A DNA stretch of 64,000 nucleotides from Streptomyces sp. NBC_00250 (GTDB lineage Bacteria > Actinomycetota > Actinomycetes > Streptomycetales > Streptomycetaceae): positions 5,085,501 to 5,149,500 of the forward strand of contig NZ_CP108088.1 in NCBI RefSeq assembly GCF_036192275.1. Direction: 5' to 3'. Made by a program: the position numbers and the translations under genes. The notes beneath the pieces were generated by a model. That model saw only the letters and a list, made by a program, of their open reading frames with translations, ran no database searches and had not been told where the DNA came from. Shown one piece after another: positions 9,000 to 16,949 of the stretch; positions within the stretch are counted from its first letter, which is position 1; each line of letters opens with the position of its first letter.

Positions 9000-10123
9000 G
9001 TACGAGCACCACGATCGACAAGGCCTTCGAGGCGCTGTACGCGAGCGACGACGGGTCGCTCGACACGGCGGCGTCGCTGCTGGCCGCCGACCGGGGCGCC
9101 GACGGGGAACTGGCGCGTCGCGGCGAGGAGTTCGTACGGACGCTGTGGGGGCGCGGGTGGCAGCCGGCGGACCTGGCGCGGATGGTGCGCCGTGATCTCT
9201 CCGAGGACCACCTCCGGGTCCTGACCGGCCTGATCCGGGCCGAGACGGCCCGCTACGAGACGCTGCCGCACCGCTGGCGGGGGCAGCTCGACGAACTCGA
9301 CGACACGTCTCGCGGCCGCCCGTCGGACCGTTTCTCCTACGCGACGACCGTCCTGGAGCTGTACCGGCTCCTGGTCCGGCTGCCGCGCCTGGACGCGGTC
9401 GGTCCGGTGCCGGGGGAGGCGCTGCCGCCGGCCGTGGCCGGGGAGCCGCGGATGCTCACCCGGATCAGGGCGCTGCTCGCGAAGGCGGAGGCGACGGGGT
9501 ATCCGGAGGAGGCGGAGGCGCTCACGGCGAAGGCGCAGGAGCTGATGGCGCGCCACAGCCTGGACGAGGCGACGCTGGCGGCGGGGGCGCCGTCGCCGGA
9601 GACGCCAGGGGCGATCCGGATCGGGGTGGAGCCGCCGTACGAGCAGGCGAAGGCGATCCTGCTCGACGCGGTGGCGACGGCGAACCACTGCCGGGCGGTG
9701 TGGAACGAGACGTACGGCTTCTCGACGGTGGTCGGCTTCGAGGCGGACCTCGACCCGGTGGAGCTGCTGTACACGTCGCTGCTGGTGCAGGGGACGGCGG
9801 CGATGACGCGGGCGGAGGCGGAGCAGCGGGCGGGGGGCCGCAAGCGCACGAAGTCCTTCCGGCAGTCGTTCCTGCTGGCGTACGCGAACCGCCTGGGAAG
9901 CCGCCTCGCGACGACGTCCCGCCGGGTCGCCGCGGAGACCCCCACCCTCCTCCCGGCCCTCGCCTCGCGCGACCTTGCGGTCACCACCCGCACGGACGAA
10001 CTCTTCCCGGAAACCCGCACCACGCGCGTACGTGCCGCCTGGGACGAGGACGGCTGGAACCACGGCGCGACGGCAGCGGACCGAGCGGGCCTGGGGCCGG
10101 AGCGCCGGGGCCTACGGGGGTAG
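8996..10123 (+). CDS. DUF2786 domain protein
   Basis: A 375-residue cytoplasmic protein. The DUF2786 signature lies at about residues 155-195 (IRALLAKAEATGYPEEAEAL, then MARHSLDEATL), and a DUF7168-like C-terminal part follows. Function is unknown; in some proteins the domain sits next to metallopeptidase-like regions. The start is GTG 8996, in a GTGA overlap with the HxlR gene, so translation is coupled. A longer upstream frame exists but runs through the HxlR gene. The last codons lie in the first copy of a 54-bp repeat. Confidence 0.85.
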   Translation: MSTSTTIDKAFEALYASDDGSLDTAASLLAADRGADGELARRGEEFVRTLWGRGWQPADLARMVRRDLSEDHLRVLTGLIRAETARYETLPHRWRGQLDELDDTSRGRPSDRFSYATTVLELYRLLVRLPRLDAVGPVPGEALPPAVAGEPRMLTRIRALLAKAEATGYPEEAEALTAKAQELMARHSLDEATLAAGAPSPETPGAIRIGVEPPYEQAKAILLDAVATANHCRAVWNETYGFSTVVGFEADLDPVELLYTSLLVQGTAAMTRAEAEQRAGGRKRTKSFRQSFLLAYANRLGSRLATTSRRVAAETPTLLPALASRDLAVTTRTDELFPETRTTRVRAAWDEDGWNHGATAADRAGLGPERRGLRG

Positions 10124-10221
10124 CCGGACGCCGAGCCGGGTGTCTCCGCGAGCGGCGGACGCGTGCCGCGGGGGTAGCCGGACGCCGGGCCGGGTGTCTC
10201 CGCGAGCGGCGGACGCGTGCC
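10116..10221. repeat. Direct repeat, two copies of 52 bp
   Basis: Copies at 10116-10167 and 10170-10221 (period 54 bp) differ at one base in the aligned part. The first copy contains the stop codon of the DUF2786 gene. Each copy holds GGGGGTAGCCGGACGCCG and ends GGCGGACGCGTGCC. It looks like a recent tandem duplication. Confidence 0.9.
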
Positions 10222-10329
10222 CACGACGAGGTGGCAGGGTGGCCCCGCCGCCCACCTCCCGCAGGGTTTCGGGAAGGGGCGGAGCGGGGGGTATGCCCCT
10301 TATGTCGTGATCGCGGATACGCTCGGGCC

Positions 10330-12402
10330 ATGAGCTGGCTCCGGGCGTTGAGGGAGACCGCCCGCTCCGGGCTCACCGTCGAGCGGCGGCCGCTCGACCC
10401 CGTCCTCGCCGCCCGCGCCGCACTCGGGCTCGCCCTCGTCGTCGGCTTCTCCCTCGCCGTCTTCGGGCCCGCCGTCGCCGTCTCCTCCGCCTTCGGCGCC
10501 TTCCAGGCGGCCATCGCCACCTTCCAGCGTTCCTGGCGCCCCCGTCCCACCCTCGCGCTCGCCTCCGGCGCCAGCCTCGCCGTGTCGACCTTCTTCGGCT
10601 ATCTCACCGGCGCCCACGAGGTCCTCTTCCTCGCCCTTCTGCTCCTCTGGACGTTCCTCGCGGGGCTTGCCTGGGCCGCCGGTCCCACCGCCGGCATCAT
10701 CGCCTCCTCCAACGTGGCGATCATGCTGGTGACCGTCACCCTCCCCACCTCCGTCGCCGCGGCCGCCGGCCACGCCGTCATGATCTTCGCGGGCGGTGTC
10801 GTCCAGGCCGCCCTGGTCGTCCTCCTCCCCGTCCGCCGCTGGGGCGCCCAGCGCGACGCCCTCGCGGACGCGCTCGCCGCCGAGGCGGACTACGCCCGCC
10901 GCCTGCGCCACGACCCGGTGGCGCCGTTCGATCCGCTGCCGCTCATGACCGCCCGCAGCGCCGCCGCGGTGACCCCGGGCCAGGCCCGCCGCCGCCCGGC
11001 GGAACTCCACGGGGCACGGGGCCTCGCGGAACGCATCCGTCCCGTCCTCGCCTCCCTCGCCGACCCGGCGGTCGGCGTCCCGGAGGAGGGCCCGGCACGC
11101 GCACGCGTGCGGGAGCTTCTCGCGGCGGCGGCCTCCGTCCTGGACGCCGCCGCGCACGCGATCCGGCACGGCGAACCGGTCACCCTCCCCGCCCCCGCCG
11201 TCGCCGCCCTCCGCACCCCGGACACCGGCGCGATCCTCCACGGCCCGTCCCGCCGCGCCGCCCTCCGGCTCGCCGCGCTGCTCGGAGACGTCGTCGAGAC
11301 GGCCGAGCCGAGGACGGAGACCACGGGTGCGGGCGGGCCCGGCGCCACCGGCCGTACCCGTCCCACCCTCGTCCGTCTCGCACCGATCGTCGCCGCGAAG
11401 GCACGCGCCGAGCTGCGCCGCGACTCCCCGGTCCTCCGCCACGCGATCCGTGTCTCGACGGTCACGGCCGCCGGCTACCTGCTGGGCGCGGCGCTCCCCT
11501 TCGGGCACGGCTACTGGGCGCCGATGGCCTCGGTGATGGTGATGCGCCCGGACTTCTCGCAGACGTACGCGCGCTCGGTGGCCCGGTTCGGCGGCACCCT
11601 CGTCGGCGTGGGCCTGGCGACGGCGGTCGTCCAGTCGGCGCATCCGGGCGCGTACCTGGCGGCCGGTCTGGCGGTGGTGTGCGCCTTCGCGAACTACCTG
11701 CTGATGCGCACGGGGTACGCGGCCGGCCAGGTCTTCGTCTCCGCGTACGTCGTGTTCCTGCTCGACATGGAGGGCGCGGGCCTGACCCAGACCGTCCGCG
11801 ACCGGGTGCTGCTGACCCTGCTGGGCGGGCTCCTCGCGATGCTGTCGTACGCCGTGTACCCGGCCTGGGAGACCCCGCGGCTGCGCGGCCGGCTCGCGGA
11901 CTGGCTGGCGTCGGTCGGCCGGTACGCGGCCACCGTCACCGCGCGGTACGCCGACCCGGCGGGATACGGCAGCCCCGACGTACGGGAGGCGCTCCTGGAC
12001 ACCCGCGCGGCCCGGGTCGCCTGGCAGGAGGCGGTGGAGCGGGCGACGCACGAGCCCGTACGGCACCGGGGGCTCTCACACGCGGCGGCGGAACAGGCCG
12101 ACCACGCGCTCGCGGAGTTCGGGCGGGTGGCGATGCTCCTGGAGGCACATCTGCCGGAGCGCGGCGCCACGCCCCTGCCGGCCGCCGCGACCCTCGCCGA
12201 GTCCCTGCGCCGGGCGACGGAACGGGGCGCCAAGAAGGTGCGGGAGCGGAAGGCGCCGAGCTGGGACGACCTGCGGGAGACGGTCGACGCCTGGTCCGAG
12301 GAACCGCCGGACCACTTCCTGCTGCACAAGGGCGCGGTGTTCCTCCTGGAGGCCCTGGATGAGGTCACGACGGCCCTGATGGACTCCACGCGGGCGCGTT
12401 AG
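10330..12402 (+). CDS. FUSC-family membrane protein
   Basis: A 690-residue inner-membrane protein with two sets of hydrophobic helices: about residues 30-160 (ALGLALVVGFSLAVFGPAVA and on) and about 385-510 (TAAGYLLGAALPFGHGYWAP and on). Each is followed by a long cytoplasmic helical region. This matches the fusaric acid resistance / aromatic acid exporter (FUSC, YccS-like) fold. ATG 10330 has no Shine-Dalgarno but has a TACGCT -10 box at 10318-10323, 6 bp upstream, so a leaderless transcript is likely. The cargo is unknown; it stands alone as a transcription unit. Confidence 0.85.
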   Translation: MSWLRALRETARSGLTVERRPLDPVLAARAALGLALVVGFSLAVFGPAVAVSSAFGAFQAAIATFQRSWRPRPTLALASGASLAVSTFFGYLTGAHEVLFLALLLLWTFLAGLAWAAGPTAGIIASSNVAIMLVTVTLPTSVAAAAGHAVMIFAGGVVQAALVVLLPVRRWGAQRDALADALAAEADYARRLRHDPVAPFDPLPLMTARSAAAVTPGQARRRPAELHGARGLAERIRPVLASLADPAVGVPEEGPARARVRELLAAAASVLDAAAHAIRHGEPVTLPAPAVAALRTPDTGAILHGPSRRAALRLAALLGDVVETAEPRTETTGAGGPGATGRTRPTLVRLAPIVAAKARAELRRDSPVLRHAIRVSTVTAAGYLLGAALPFGHGYWAPMASVMVMRPDFSQTYARSVARFGGTLVGVGLATAVVQSAHPGAYLAAGLAVVCAFANYLLMRTGYAAGQVFVSAYVVFLLDMEGAGLTQTVRDRVLLTLLGGLLAMLSYAVYPAWETPRLRGRLADWLASVGRYAATVTARYADPAGYGSPDVREALLDTRAARVAWQEAVERATHEPVRHRGLSHAAAEQADHALAEFGRVAMLLEAHLPERGATPLPAAATLAESLRRATERGAKKVRERKAPSWDDLRETVDAWSEEPPDHFLLHKGAVFLLEALDEVTTALMDSTRAR

Positions 12403-12411
12403 CCCCTCGTT

Positions 12412-12459
12412 CCCGGCACCCGCCTTCCCCGGCACCCGCCTTCCCCGGCACCCGCCTTC
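12412..12459. repeat. Three perfect 16-bp tandem repeats
   Basis: The unit CCCGGCACCCGCCTTC is repeated exactly three times just after the FUSC stop codon, with a partial fourth. It lies upstream of the Zur-type promoter but does not overlap it. Confidence 0.95.
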
Positions 12460-12500
12460 CCCGTCTCCTTCAGCGGGTGACCTACCTCTCGATGGAGATA

Positions 12501-12530
12501 TTGGCAATGGGATTCATTTTCATTTACTCT
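12501..12530 (+). promoter_or_regulatory. Zur-type operator inside the rpmG2 promoter
   Basis: A -35 TTGGCA (12501-12506) and a -10 TACTCT (12525-12530) are 18 bp apart. The spacer is filled by TGGGATTCATTTTCA (12508-12522), which matches 11 of 15 positions of the actinobacterial Zur box TGAAAATGATTTTCA (consensus from memory). The ATG of the L33 gene follows the -10 by 7 bp, so the transcript is probably leaderless. Zinc-loaded Zur bound here would block RNA polymerase; zinc shortage would turn on the zinc-free L33/L31 pair. Confidence 0.72.
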
Positions 12531-12537
12531 TCACGGC

Positions 12538-12702
12538 ATGGCACGCAATGAGCTCCGCCCCGTCGTCAAGCTCCGGTCCACCGCCGGCACCGGATTCACC
12601 TACGTCACCCGCAAGAACCGCCGCAACGACCCCGACCGCCTCACCCTGCGCAAGTTCGACCCGGTCGCCCGCCGGCACGTCGACTTCCGAGAGGAGCGCT
12701 GA
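12538..12702 (+). CDS. rpmG: 50S ribosomal protein L33, cysteine-free (zinc-independent) type
   Basis: A 54-residue ribosomal protein L33 (begins [19 protein letters not shown], ends [11 protein letters not shown]). It contains no cysteine, so it lacks the two CxxC zinc-ligand pairs of the standard form. Such C-minus paralogues replace the zinc form when zinc is scarce. The start is ATG 12538, without a Shine-Dalgarno. It forms an operon with the L31 type B gene 8 bp downstream, under a promoter that carries a Zur-like box. Identity is firm; zinc control is inferred from the operator and known regulons. Confidence 0.93.
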   Translation: MARNELRPVVKLRSTAGTGFTYVTRKNRRNDPDRLTLRKFDPVARRHVDFREER

Positions 12703-12710
12703 ACCACCCC

Positions 12711-13004
12711 ATGAAGCCCGCCATCCATCCCCCGTACGAGCCCGTCGTCTTCCGCGACAAGGCCGGCGGCTTCGCCTTCCTCACCCGCTCCACGCGCACC
12801 GGTGATCCCGGGAAGACCGTGGAGTGGGAGGACGGCCGCAGCTACCCCGTCATCGATGTCGAGATCTCCTCGGCGAGTCACCCCTTCTACACCGGCACCG
12901 CGCGCGTACTGGACACCGCGGGCCGCGTCGAACGCTTCGAGAAGAGGTACGGCAGGGGGGAGGGTGCCGCCACCGGCGGCACCGCCGAAGATCAGGAACC
13001 GTAG
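12711..13004 (+). CDS. rpmE2: 50S ribosomal protein L31 type B (zinc-independent)
   Basis: A 97-residue type B L31 ([20 protein letters not shown], later [10 protein letters not shown] and [10 protein letters not shown]). There is no cysteine, unlike type A L31, which binds zinc through CxxC. A Gly/Ala/Glu-rich tail of about 15 residues ends the protein. In Bacillus and Streptomyces the type B form displaces zinc-bearing L31 under zinc limitation and frees zinc. It is co-transcribed with the cysteine-free L33 gene, which fits that role. Confidence 0.93.
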   Translation: MKPAIHPPYEPVVFRDKAGGFAFLTRSTRTGDPGKTVEWEDGRSYPVIDVEISSASHPFYTGTARVLDTAGRVERFEKRYGRGEGAATGGTAEDQEP

Positions 13005-13113
13005 GCTGCCCTCGGTCGTCCAAGAAGGCGTACGTCGGAGGGGGAGTGAGTGCCCGCCCGTCCGCCGTACTCGCTGGTAGCACGCTCAGTCGCGTAGCCG
13101 CTACGCCACCCCC

Positions 13114-13161
13114 CGTGCACGTGCATCTGCTCATGCATCGGCATATGAACACAGCTATGAT
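13114..13161 (+). promoter_or_regulatory. Promoter of the DUF397 gene with shared operator copy 1
   Basis: The operator CGTGCACGTGCATCTGC starts at 13114 and its conserved part continues to 13139. The same 26-bp element, 24 of 26 identical, occurs on the other strand at 14155-14180 before the HATPase gene. A -10 TATGAT is at 13156-13161 with ATGCAT at 13133-13138 as a possible -35 inside the operator. The likely binder is the XRE/DUF5753 regulator of this module (inference). Confidence 0.6.
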
Positions 13162-13205
13162 CCGAGGAAGTTGACACCTGCACCAAGCAACTCGGGGAGC
13201 TACCA

Positions 13206-13448
13206 GTGCATCATGCGCATCACGCGTACAACGGCATGGCGGCCACGGAGCTGCGAGGCGTCGTGTGGCAGAAGAGCAGGCACAGCAACTCCCAGGGATC
13301 CTGCGTGGAGTTCGCCAAACTGCCCGGGGGAAACGTTGCCGTACGCAACTCGCGACACCCCGAAGGTCCCGCCCTCGTCTACACGCCCGCGGAGATAGAG
13401 GCGCTCCTCCTCGGCGTCAAGGACGGGGAGTTCGACCACTTGGTGTGA
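13206..13448 (+). CDS. DUF397 domain protein
   Basis: An 80-residue small protein with the DUF397 core WQKSRHSNSQGSCVEFAKL and the end RNSRHPEGPALVYTPAEIEA. These proteins accompany XRE/DUF5753 regulators (the whiJ/abaA-like modules of Streptomyces) and are thought to modulate them, some in toxin-antitoxin-like fashion. The GTG start has GGGGAG 6 bp upstream. The His-rich N-terminus (HHAHHAY) is unusual. It is convergent with the HATPase gene; the XRE gene is 0.9 kb away. Confidence 0.88.
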   Translation: MHHAHHAYNGMAATELRGVVWQKSRHSNSQGSCVEFAKLPGGNVAVRNSRHPEGPALVYTPAEIEALLLGVKDGEFDHLV

Positions 13449-13498
13449 GACCGCGTCCTGGTGTGGGGCCGCTTCCTGCGGCAGGACCGCGTACCTAT

Positions 13499-13536
13499 GA
13501 GAAAGGGCCCCGGCGGTGTGCGCCAGGGCCCTTCTC
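13499..13536. terminator. Hairpin between convergent DUF397 and HATPase genes
   Basis: GAGAAAGGGCCC (13499-13510) pairs with GGGCCCTTCTC (13526-13536) with one bulged A. It is probably a bidirectional terminator. Confidence 0.6.
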
Positions 13537-13558
13537 GCATGCGTACGACGGGGCGCCG

Positions 13559-14056
13559 TTACTCCGGACCGATCCGGAACAGCGCCCACACCACCTTGCC
13601 CCGCAGCGTGCCGGCGAGCGGATGCCACCCCCAGCTGTCGCTGAACGAGTCCACCAGGAACAGTCCGCGTCCCGACTCGGCCGCGAAGTCCTCCTCGCCG
13701 CCGCGCGCCTCCGGGCTCTCCTGGCTGGGGTCGCGCACGGCGCACACGAGGCGCGAGGACCAGCGCATCAGGTGCAGCCGAACCGGTGGGTTCTGGCCTT
13801 CCTCCTGTGGCGCGTCGGCGGGCACCGCGTGGCGCAGCGCGTTGGTGACGAGCTCGGAGACGACCAGGGCCACATCGTCGAAGCGTTCGCTCAGCTCCCA
13901 GCGGTCGAGCGTCGCGCTGGTGAACTTCCGGGCCCCGCGCACGGCTTCGTACCGTGCGGGCAGGGCGCAGGAGGCGGAGGTGGAGACGGCGCCGGGATCG
14001 ATCGGCGGAAGGCCCTGCCTTAACGGCTCGAGCACGGTCGATCCATTCGTCCCCAT
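13559..14056 (-). CDS. HATPase_c_2 ATP-binding protein (anti-sigma/RsbW-like)
   Basis: A 165-residue GHKL ATPase with N-box VVSELVTNALRHA and G2 box GRGLFLVDSFSDSWGW. It has no dimerisation or sensor domain, as in the many single-domain RsbW/SpoIIAB-like kinases of Streptomyces. The G1 box is altered (VRDPSQESPEA). The open frame extends far upstream, but ATG 14056 preceded by GGGAG fits the family. Together with the DUF397 protein and the XRE/DUF5753 regulator it forms the common three-gene module, and its promoter region carries operator copy 2. The partner sigma factor or anti-anti-sigma is unknown. Confidence 0.85.
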   Translation of the reverse strand: MGTNGSTVLEPLRQGLPPIDPGAVSTSASCALPARYEAVRGARKFTSATLDRWELSERFDDVALVVSELVTNALRHAVPADAPQEEGQNPPVRLHLMRWSSRLVCAVRDPSQESPEARGGEEDFAAESGRGLFLVDSFSDSWGWHPLAGTLRGKVVWALFRIGPE

Positions 14057-14154
14057 GCGAGGCACTCCCGGGAATCGCGACTGTGGTGCGACAACACGAC
14101 AACACGAACGAGCACGCGGCTGCGCGGGGTCCATGGTTCCGAATGCGACCACTG

Positions 14155-14180
14155 GATGCAAGGGCAGATGCACGTGCACG
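14155..14180 (-). promoter_or_regulatory. Shared operator copy 2, upstream of the HATPase gene
   Basis: Read on the minus strand this begins CGTGCACGTGCATCTGC and matches the element at 13114-13139 at 24 of 26 positions, in the same orientation relative to its gene. It lies 98 bp upstream of the HATPase start and 182 bp upstream of the XRE/DUF5753 gene on the other strand, so it could also serve autoregulation. Confidence 0.6.
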
Positions 14181-14362
14181 CGCCGGACCTGTCCGCCCCC
14201 GTGCCTAATCTGTGCATAAGTCGTCCCCCGGTCGGGGGGAACTTTCCGCGGCTGCCCGGAAGTCGCCGTCTTTCCGTAATCGAATGTGTACGCGCTGAAG
14301 CGTTTGGTGGCAGAATCCGGGGCTCGACGGGGGCTCGACACCGTAAAGGGGAGGCTGGAGCC

Positions 14363-15241
14363 GTGACCGCAACCGCAGGCGAATCGGGCGGAGCGAGCGG
14401 GAGTGTGGTGCGGCGCATCCTGCTGGGCTCCCAGCTGAGGCGGTTGCGCGAATCGCGCGGGATCACCCGCGAGGCGGCCGGCTACTCGATCCGCGCGTCC
14501 GAATCCAAGATCAGCCGCATGGAGTTGGGACGGGTGAGCTTCAAGGCCAGGGACGTAGAGGATCTGCTCACGCTGTACGGCGTCGGGGACGAGGCCGAGC
14601 GCGGCTCGCTCCTCGGGCTCGCCCGCGAGGCCAACGTCGCCGGCTGGTGGCACAGCTTCGGCGACGTCCTGCCCGGCTGGTTCCAGACGTACATCGGTCT
14701 CGAAGGCGCCGCCTCCCTCATCCGCGTCTACGAAGTGCAGTTCGTCCACGGCCTGTTGCAGACCGAGGCGTACGCCCAGGCCGTCGTCACCCGGGGCATG
14801 CCCGACGCCCCCGCCGCCGAGATCGACCGCCGGGTCGCCCTGCGGCTCGAACGGCAGAAGGTCCTCGTCTCCGAGCGCGCCCCGCAGTTCCACGCCGTCC
14901 TCGACGAGGCGGCGCTGCGCCGCCCCTACGGCGACCGGGCCGTCATGCAGGGGCAGTTGAGGCATCTCATCGAGATCTCCGAGCACCCGGGCGTCACGCT
15001 CCAGGTCATGCCCTTCAGCTTCGGCGGGCACGCCGGCGAGAGCGGCGCGTTCACGATGCTGAGCTTCCCCGAGTCCGACCTCTCCGACATCGTCTACCTG
15101 GAGCAGCTCACCAGCGCCCTCTACCTGGACAAGCGCGAGGAGGTCGCCCAGTACCAGCGCGTGATGGAGCGACTGCAGAAGGAAGGGCCGGATCCGGCCG
15201 AAAGCCGGGACCTTCTCCGAGGACTCCTCCAACTCACCTGA
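14363..15241 (+). CDS. XRE-family regulator with DUF5753
   Basis: A 292-residue regulator. The N-terminal helix-turn-helix is at about residues 18-72 (LLGSQLRRLRESRGITREA, then SIRASESKISRMELGR). The DUF5753 ligand-like domain occupies about residues 105-285 (FVHGLLQTEAYAQAV, DEAALRRPYGD). This is the whiJ/abaA-type regulator class of Streptomyces. The start is GTG 14363 with GGGGAGG at 14348-14354. The gene is divergent from the HATPase gene, and the repeated operator before both partner genes is its most probable target (inference). Its signal is unknown. Confidence 0.9.
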   Translation: MTATAGESGGASGSVVRRILLGSQLRRLRESRGITREAAGYSIRASESKISRMELGRVSFKARDVEDLLTLYGVGDEAERGSLLGLAREANVAGWWHSFGDVLPGWFQTYIGLEGAASLIRVYEVQFVHGLLQTEAYAQAVVTRGMPDAPAAEIDRRVALRLERQKVLVSERAPQFHAVLDEAALRRPYGDRAVMQGQLRHLIEISEHPGVTLQVMPFSFGGHAGESGAFTMLSFPESDLSDIVYLEQLTSALYLDKREEVAQYQRVMERLQKEGPDPAESRDLLRGLLQLT

Positions 15242-15358
15242 CACATCAGTACGATGACGTGACATCAGTTCCGGCGTCGTGACGTCTCCGCGTCGCGGCG
15301 TCTCAGCGTCGCTTCTGTCATCCGTACAGACGTAGAGCGGGTAGAGGGGTCTCGATCC

Positions 15359-16816
15359 ATGTCGCACTTCACCGACCTGGCCCACCAGTACATCGACGGC
15401 GAGTGGAAGCCCGGCAGCGGCTCGTGGGACATCATCGACTTCAACCCGTACACCGGGGAGAAGCTCGCGTCGATCACCGTCGCCACCGCCGGTGAGGTCG
15501 ACCGTGCCTACCGCGCCGCCGAGCGCGCCCAGGCCGAGTGGGCCGAGACCAACCCGTACACGCGCCGGCTCGTCTTCGAGCGGGCCCTGCGGATCGTGGA
15601 GGACCGCGAGGAGGAGATCGCCGAGACGATCGTCGCCGAGCTCGGCGGCACCCGTCTCAAGGCGGCCTTCGAGCTGCACCTCGCCAAGGAGTTCCTGCGC
15701 GAGGCGGTGCAGCTGGCGCTGCGTCCCGAGGGCCGCATCCTGCCGTCCCCGGTCGACGGCAAGGAGAACCGCGTCTACCGCGTCCCGGTCGGCGTCGTCG
15801 GTGTCATCTCGCCGTTCAACTTCCCCTTCCTCCTCTCGATCAAGTCGGTCGCGCCCGCGCTCGCGCTCGGCAACGCGGTCGTCCTCAAGCCGCACCAGAA
15901 CACCCCGATCTGCGGCGGCACCCTCGTCGCCAAGGTCCTGGAGGAGGCCGGTCTGCCGGCCGGTCTGCTGAACGTCGTCGTCACCGACATCGCCGAGATC
16001 GGCGACGCGCTCCTGACCCACCCGATCCCGAAGGTCATCTCCTTCACCGGCTCCGACAAGGTCGGCCGTCACGTCGCCACGGTCTGCGCGCAGAACTTCA
16101 AGCACGCCGTCCTCGAACTCGGCGGCAACAGCGCCCTGATCGTCCTCGACGACGCCGACGTCGACTACGCGGTGGACGCGGCCGTCTTCAGCCGCTTCGT
16201 GCACCAGGGCCAGGTCTGCATGGCCGCCAACCGGATCCTGGTGGACCGGACGGTGGAGGAGGAGTTCACCGAGAAGTTCGTGGCGAAGGTGAAGACCCTG
16301 CGCGTCGGCGACCCGGCCGACCCCGCCACCCACATCGGTCCGCTCATCAACTCCCAGCAGGCGGAGGCCGTCTCCTCGCTCGTCGACCAGACGGTCGAGG
16401 CCGGCGCGACGGCACTCCTGCACGGCACGGTCGACGGCAACCTCGTCTCCCCGTCCGTCCTCACCGGCTTCGCCCCGGACGCCCCGATCCTGGGCCAGGA
16501 GATCTTCGGCCCGGTCGCCCTCATCGTCCCGTTCGACGGCGAGGACGAGGCCGTGCGGATCGCCAACGACACCCCGTACGGGCTCAGCGGCGCCGTCCAC
16601 ACGGGTGACATCGAGCGGGGTGTGCGACTCGCCAAGCGCGTGCACACCGGCATGATCCACATCAACGACGGCACCGTGCACGACGAGCCGATCGTGCCCT
16701 TCGGCGGCGAGAAGCACTCGGGCATCGGGCGGCTCAACGGCGAGGCGATGGTGGAGAGCTTCACCACCCAGAAGTGGATCTCGATCCAGCACGGCCGGAG
16801 CCGGTTCCCCTTCTGA
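15359..16816 (+). CDS. NAD(P)-dependent aldehyde dehydrogenase (benzaldehyde dehydrogenase type)
   Basis: A 485-residue aldehyde dehydrogenase oxidising an aldehyde to its acid. The nucleophile is Cys287 in QGQVCMAANRI, the general-base glutamate lies in VLELGGNSALIV, and the cofactor loop is ISPFNFPFLLSIKSV. The C-terminal EIFGPVALIVPFD and FGGEKHSGIGR motifs are intact. Sequence style suggests the vanillin/benzaldehyde dehydrogenase branch. The start is ATG 15359. It stands alone between the regulator and a DinB gene, so the substrate pathway is not shown by context. Confidence 0.9.
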   Translation: MSHFTDLAHQYIDGEWKPGSGSWDIIDFNPYTGEKLASITVATAGEVDRAYRAAERAQAEWAETNPYTRRLVFERALRIVEDREEEIAETIVAELGGTRLKAAFELHLAKEFLREAVQLALRPEGRILPSPVDGKENRVYRVPVGVVGVISPFNFPFLLSIKSVAPALALGNAVVLKPHQNTPICGGTLVAKVLEEAGLPAGLLNVVVTDIAEIGDALLTHPIPKVISFTGSDKVGRHVATVCAQNFKHAVLELGGNSALIVLDDADVDYAVDAAVFSRFVHQGQVCMAANRILVDRTVEEEFTEKFVAKVKTLRVGDPADPATHIGPLINSQQAEAVSSLVDQTVEAGATALLHGTVDGNLVSPSVLTGFAPDAPILGQEIFGPVALIVPFDGEDEAVRIANDTPYGLSGAVHTGDIERGVRLAKRVHTGMIHINDGTVHDEPIVPFGGEKHSGIGRLNGEAMVESFTTQKWISIQHGRSRFPF

Positions 16817-16836
16817 CCCGGCTGATGTCTCGTTGA

Positions 16837-16851
16837 GGACAGTACTTGTCC
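16837..16851. promoter_or_regulatory. Imperfect palindrome upstream of the DinB gene
   Basis: GGACAGTACTTGTCC is a near-palindrome centred 106 bp before the DinB-like gene. It could be an operator or part of the aldehyde dehydrogenase transcript end. No promoter hexamers are convincing around it. Confidence 0.3.
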
Positions 16852-16949
16852 GCAAGGGTCCGTAACTTGATGGGTGTCGGAAGGGCCGGGGCCGAAAGGC
16901 CAGGGCCTCCCCGGCACCCATCTGCGTAGGCGTACGGAAGGCGGACATC

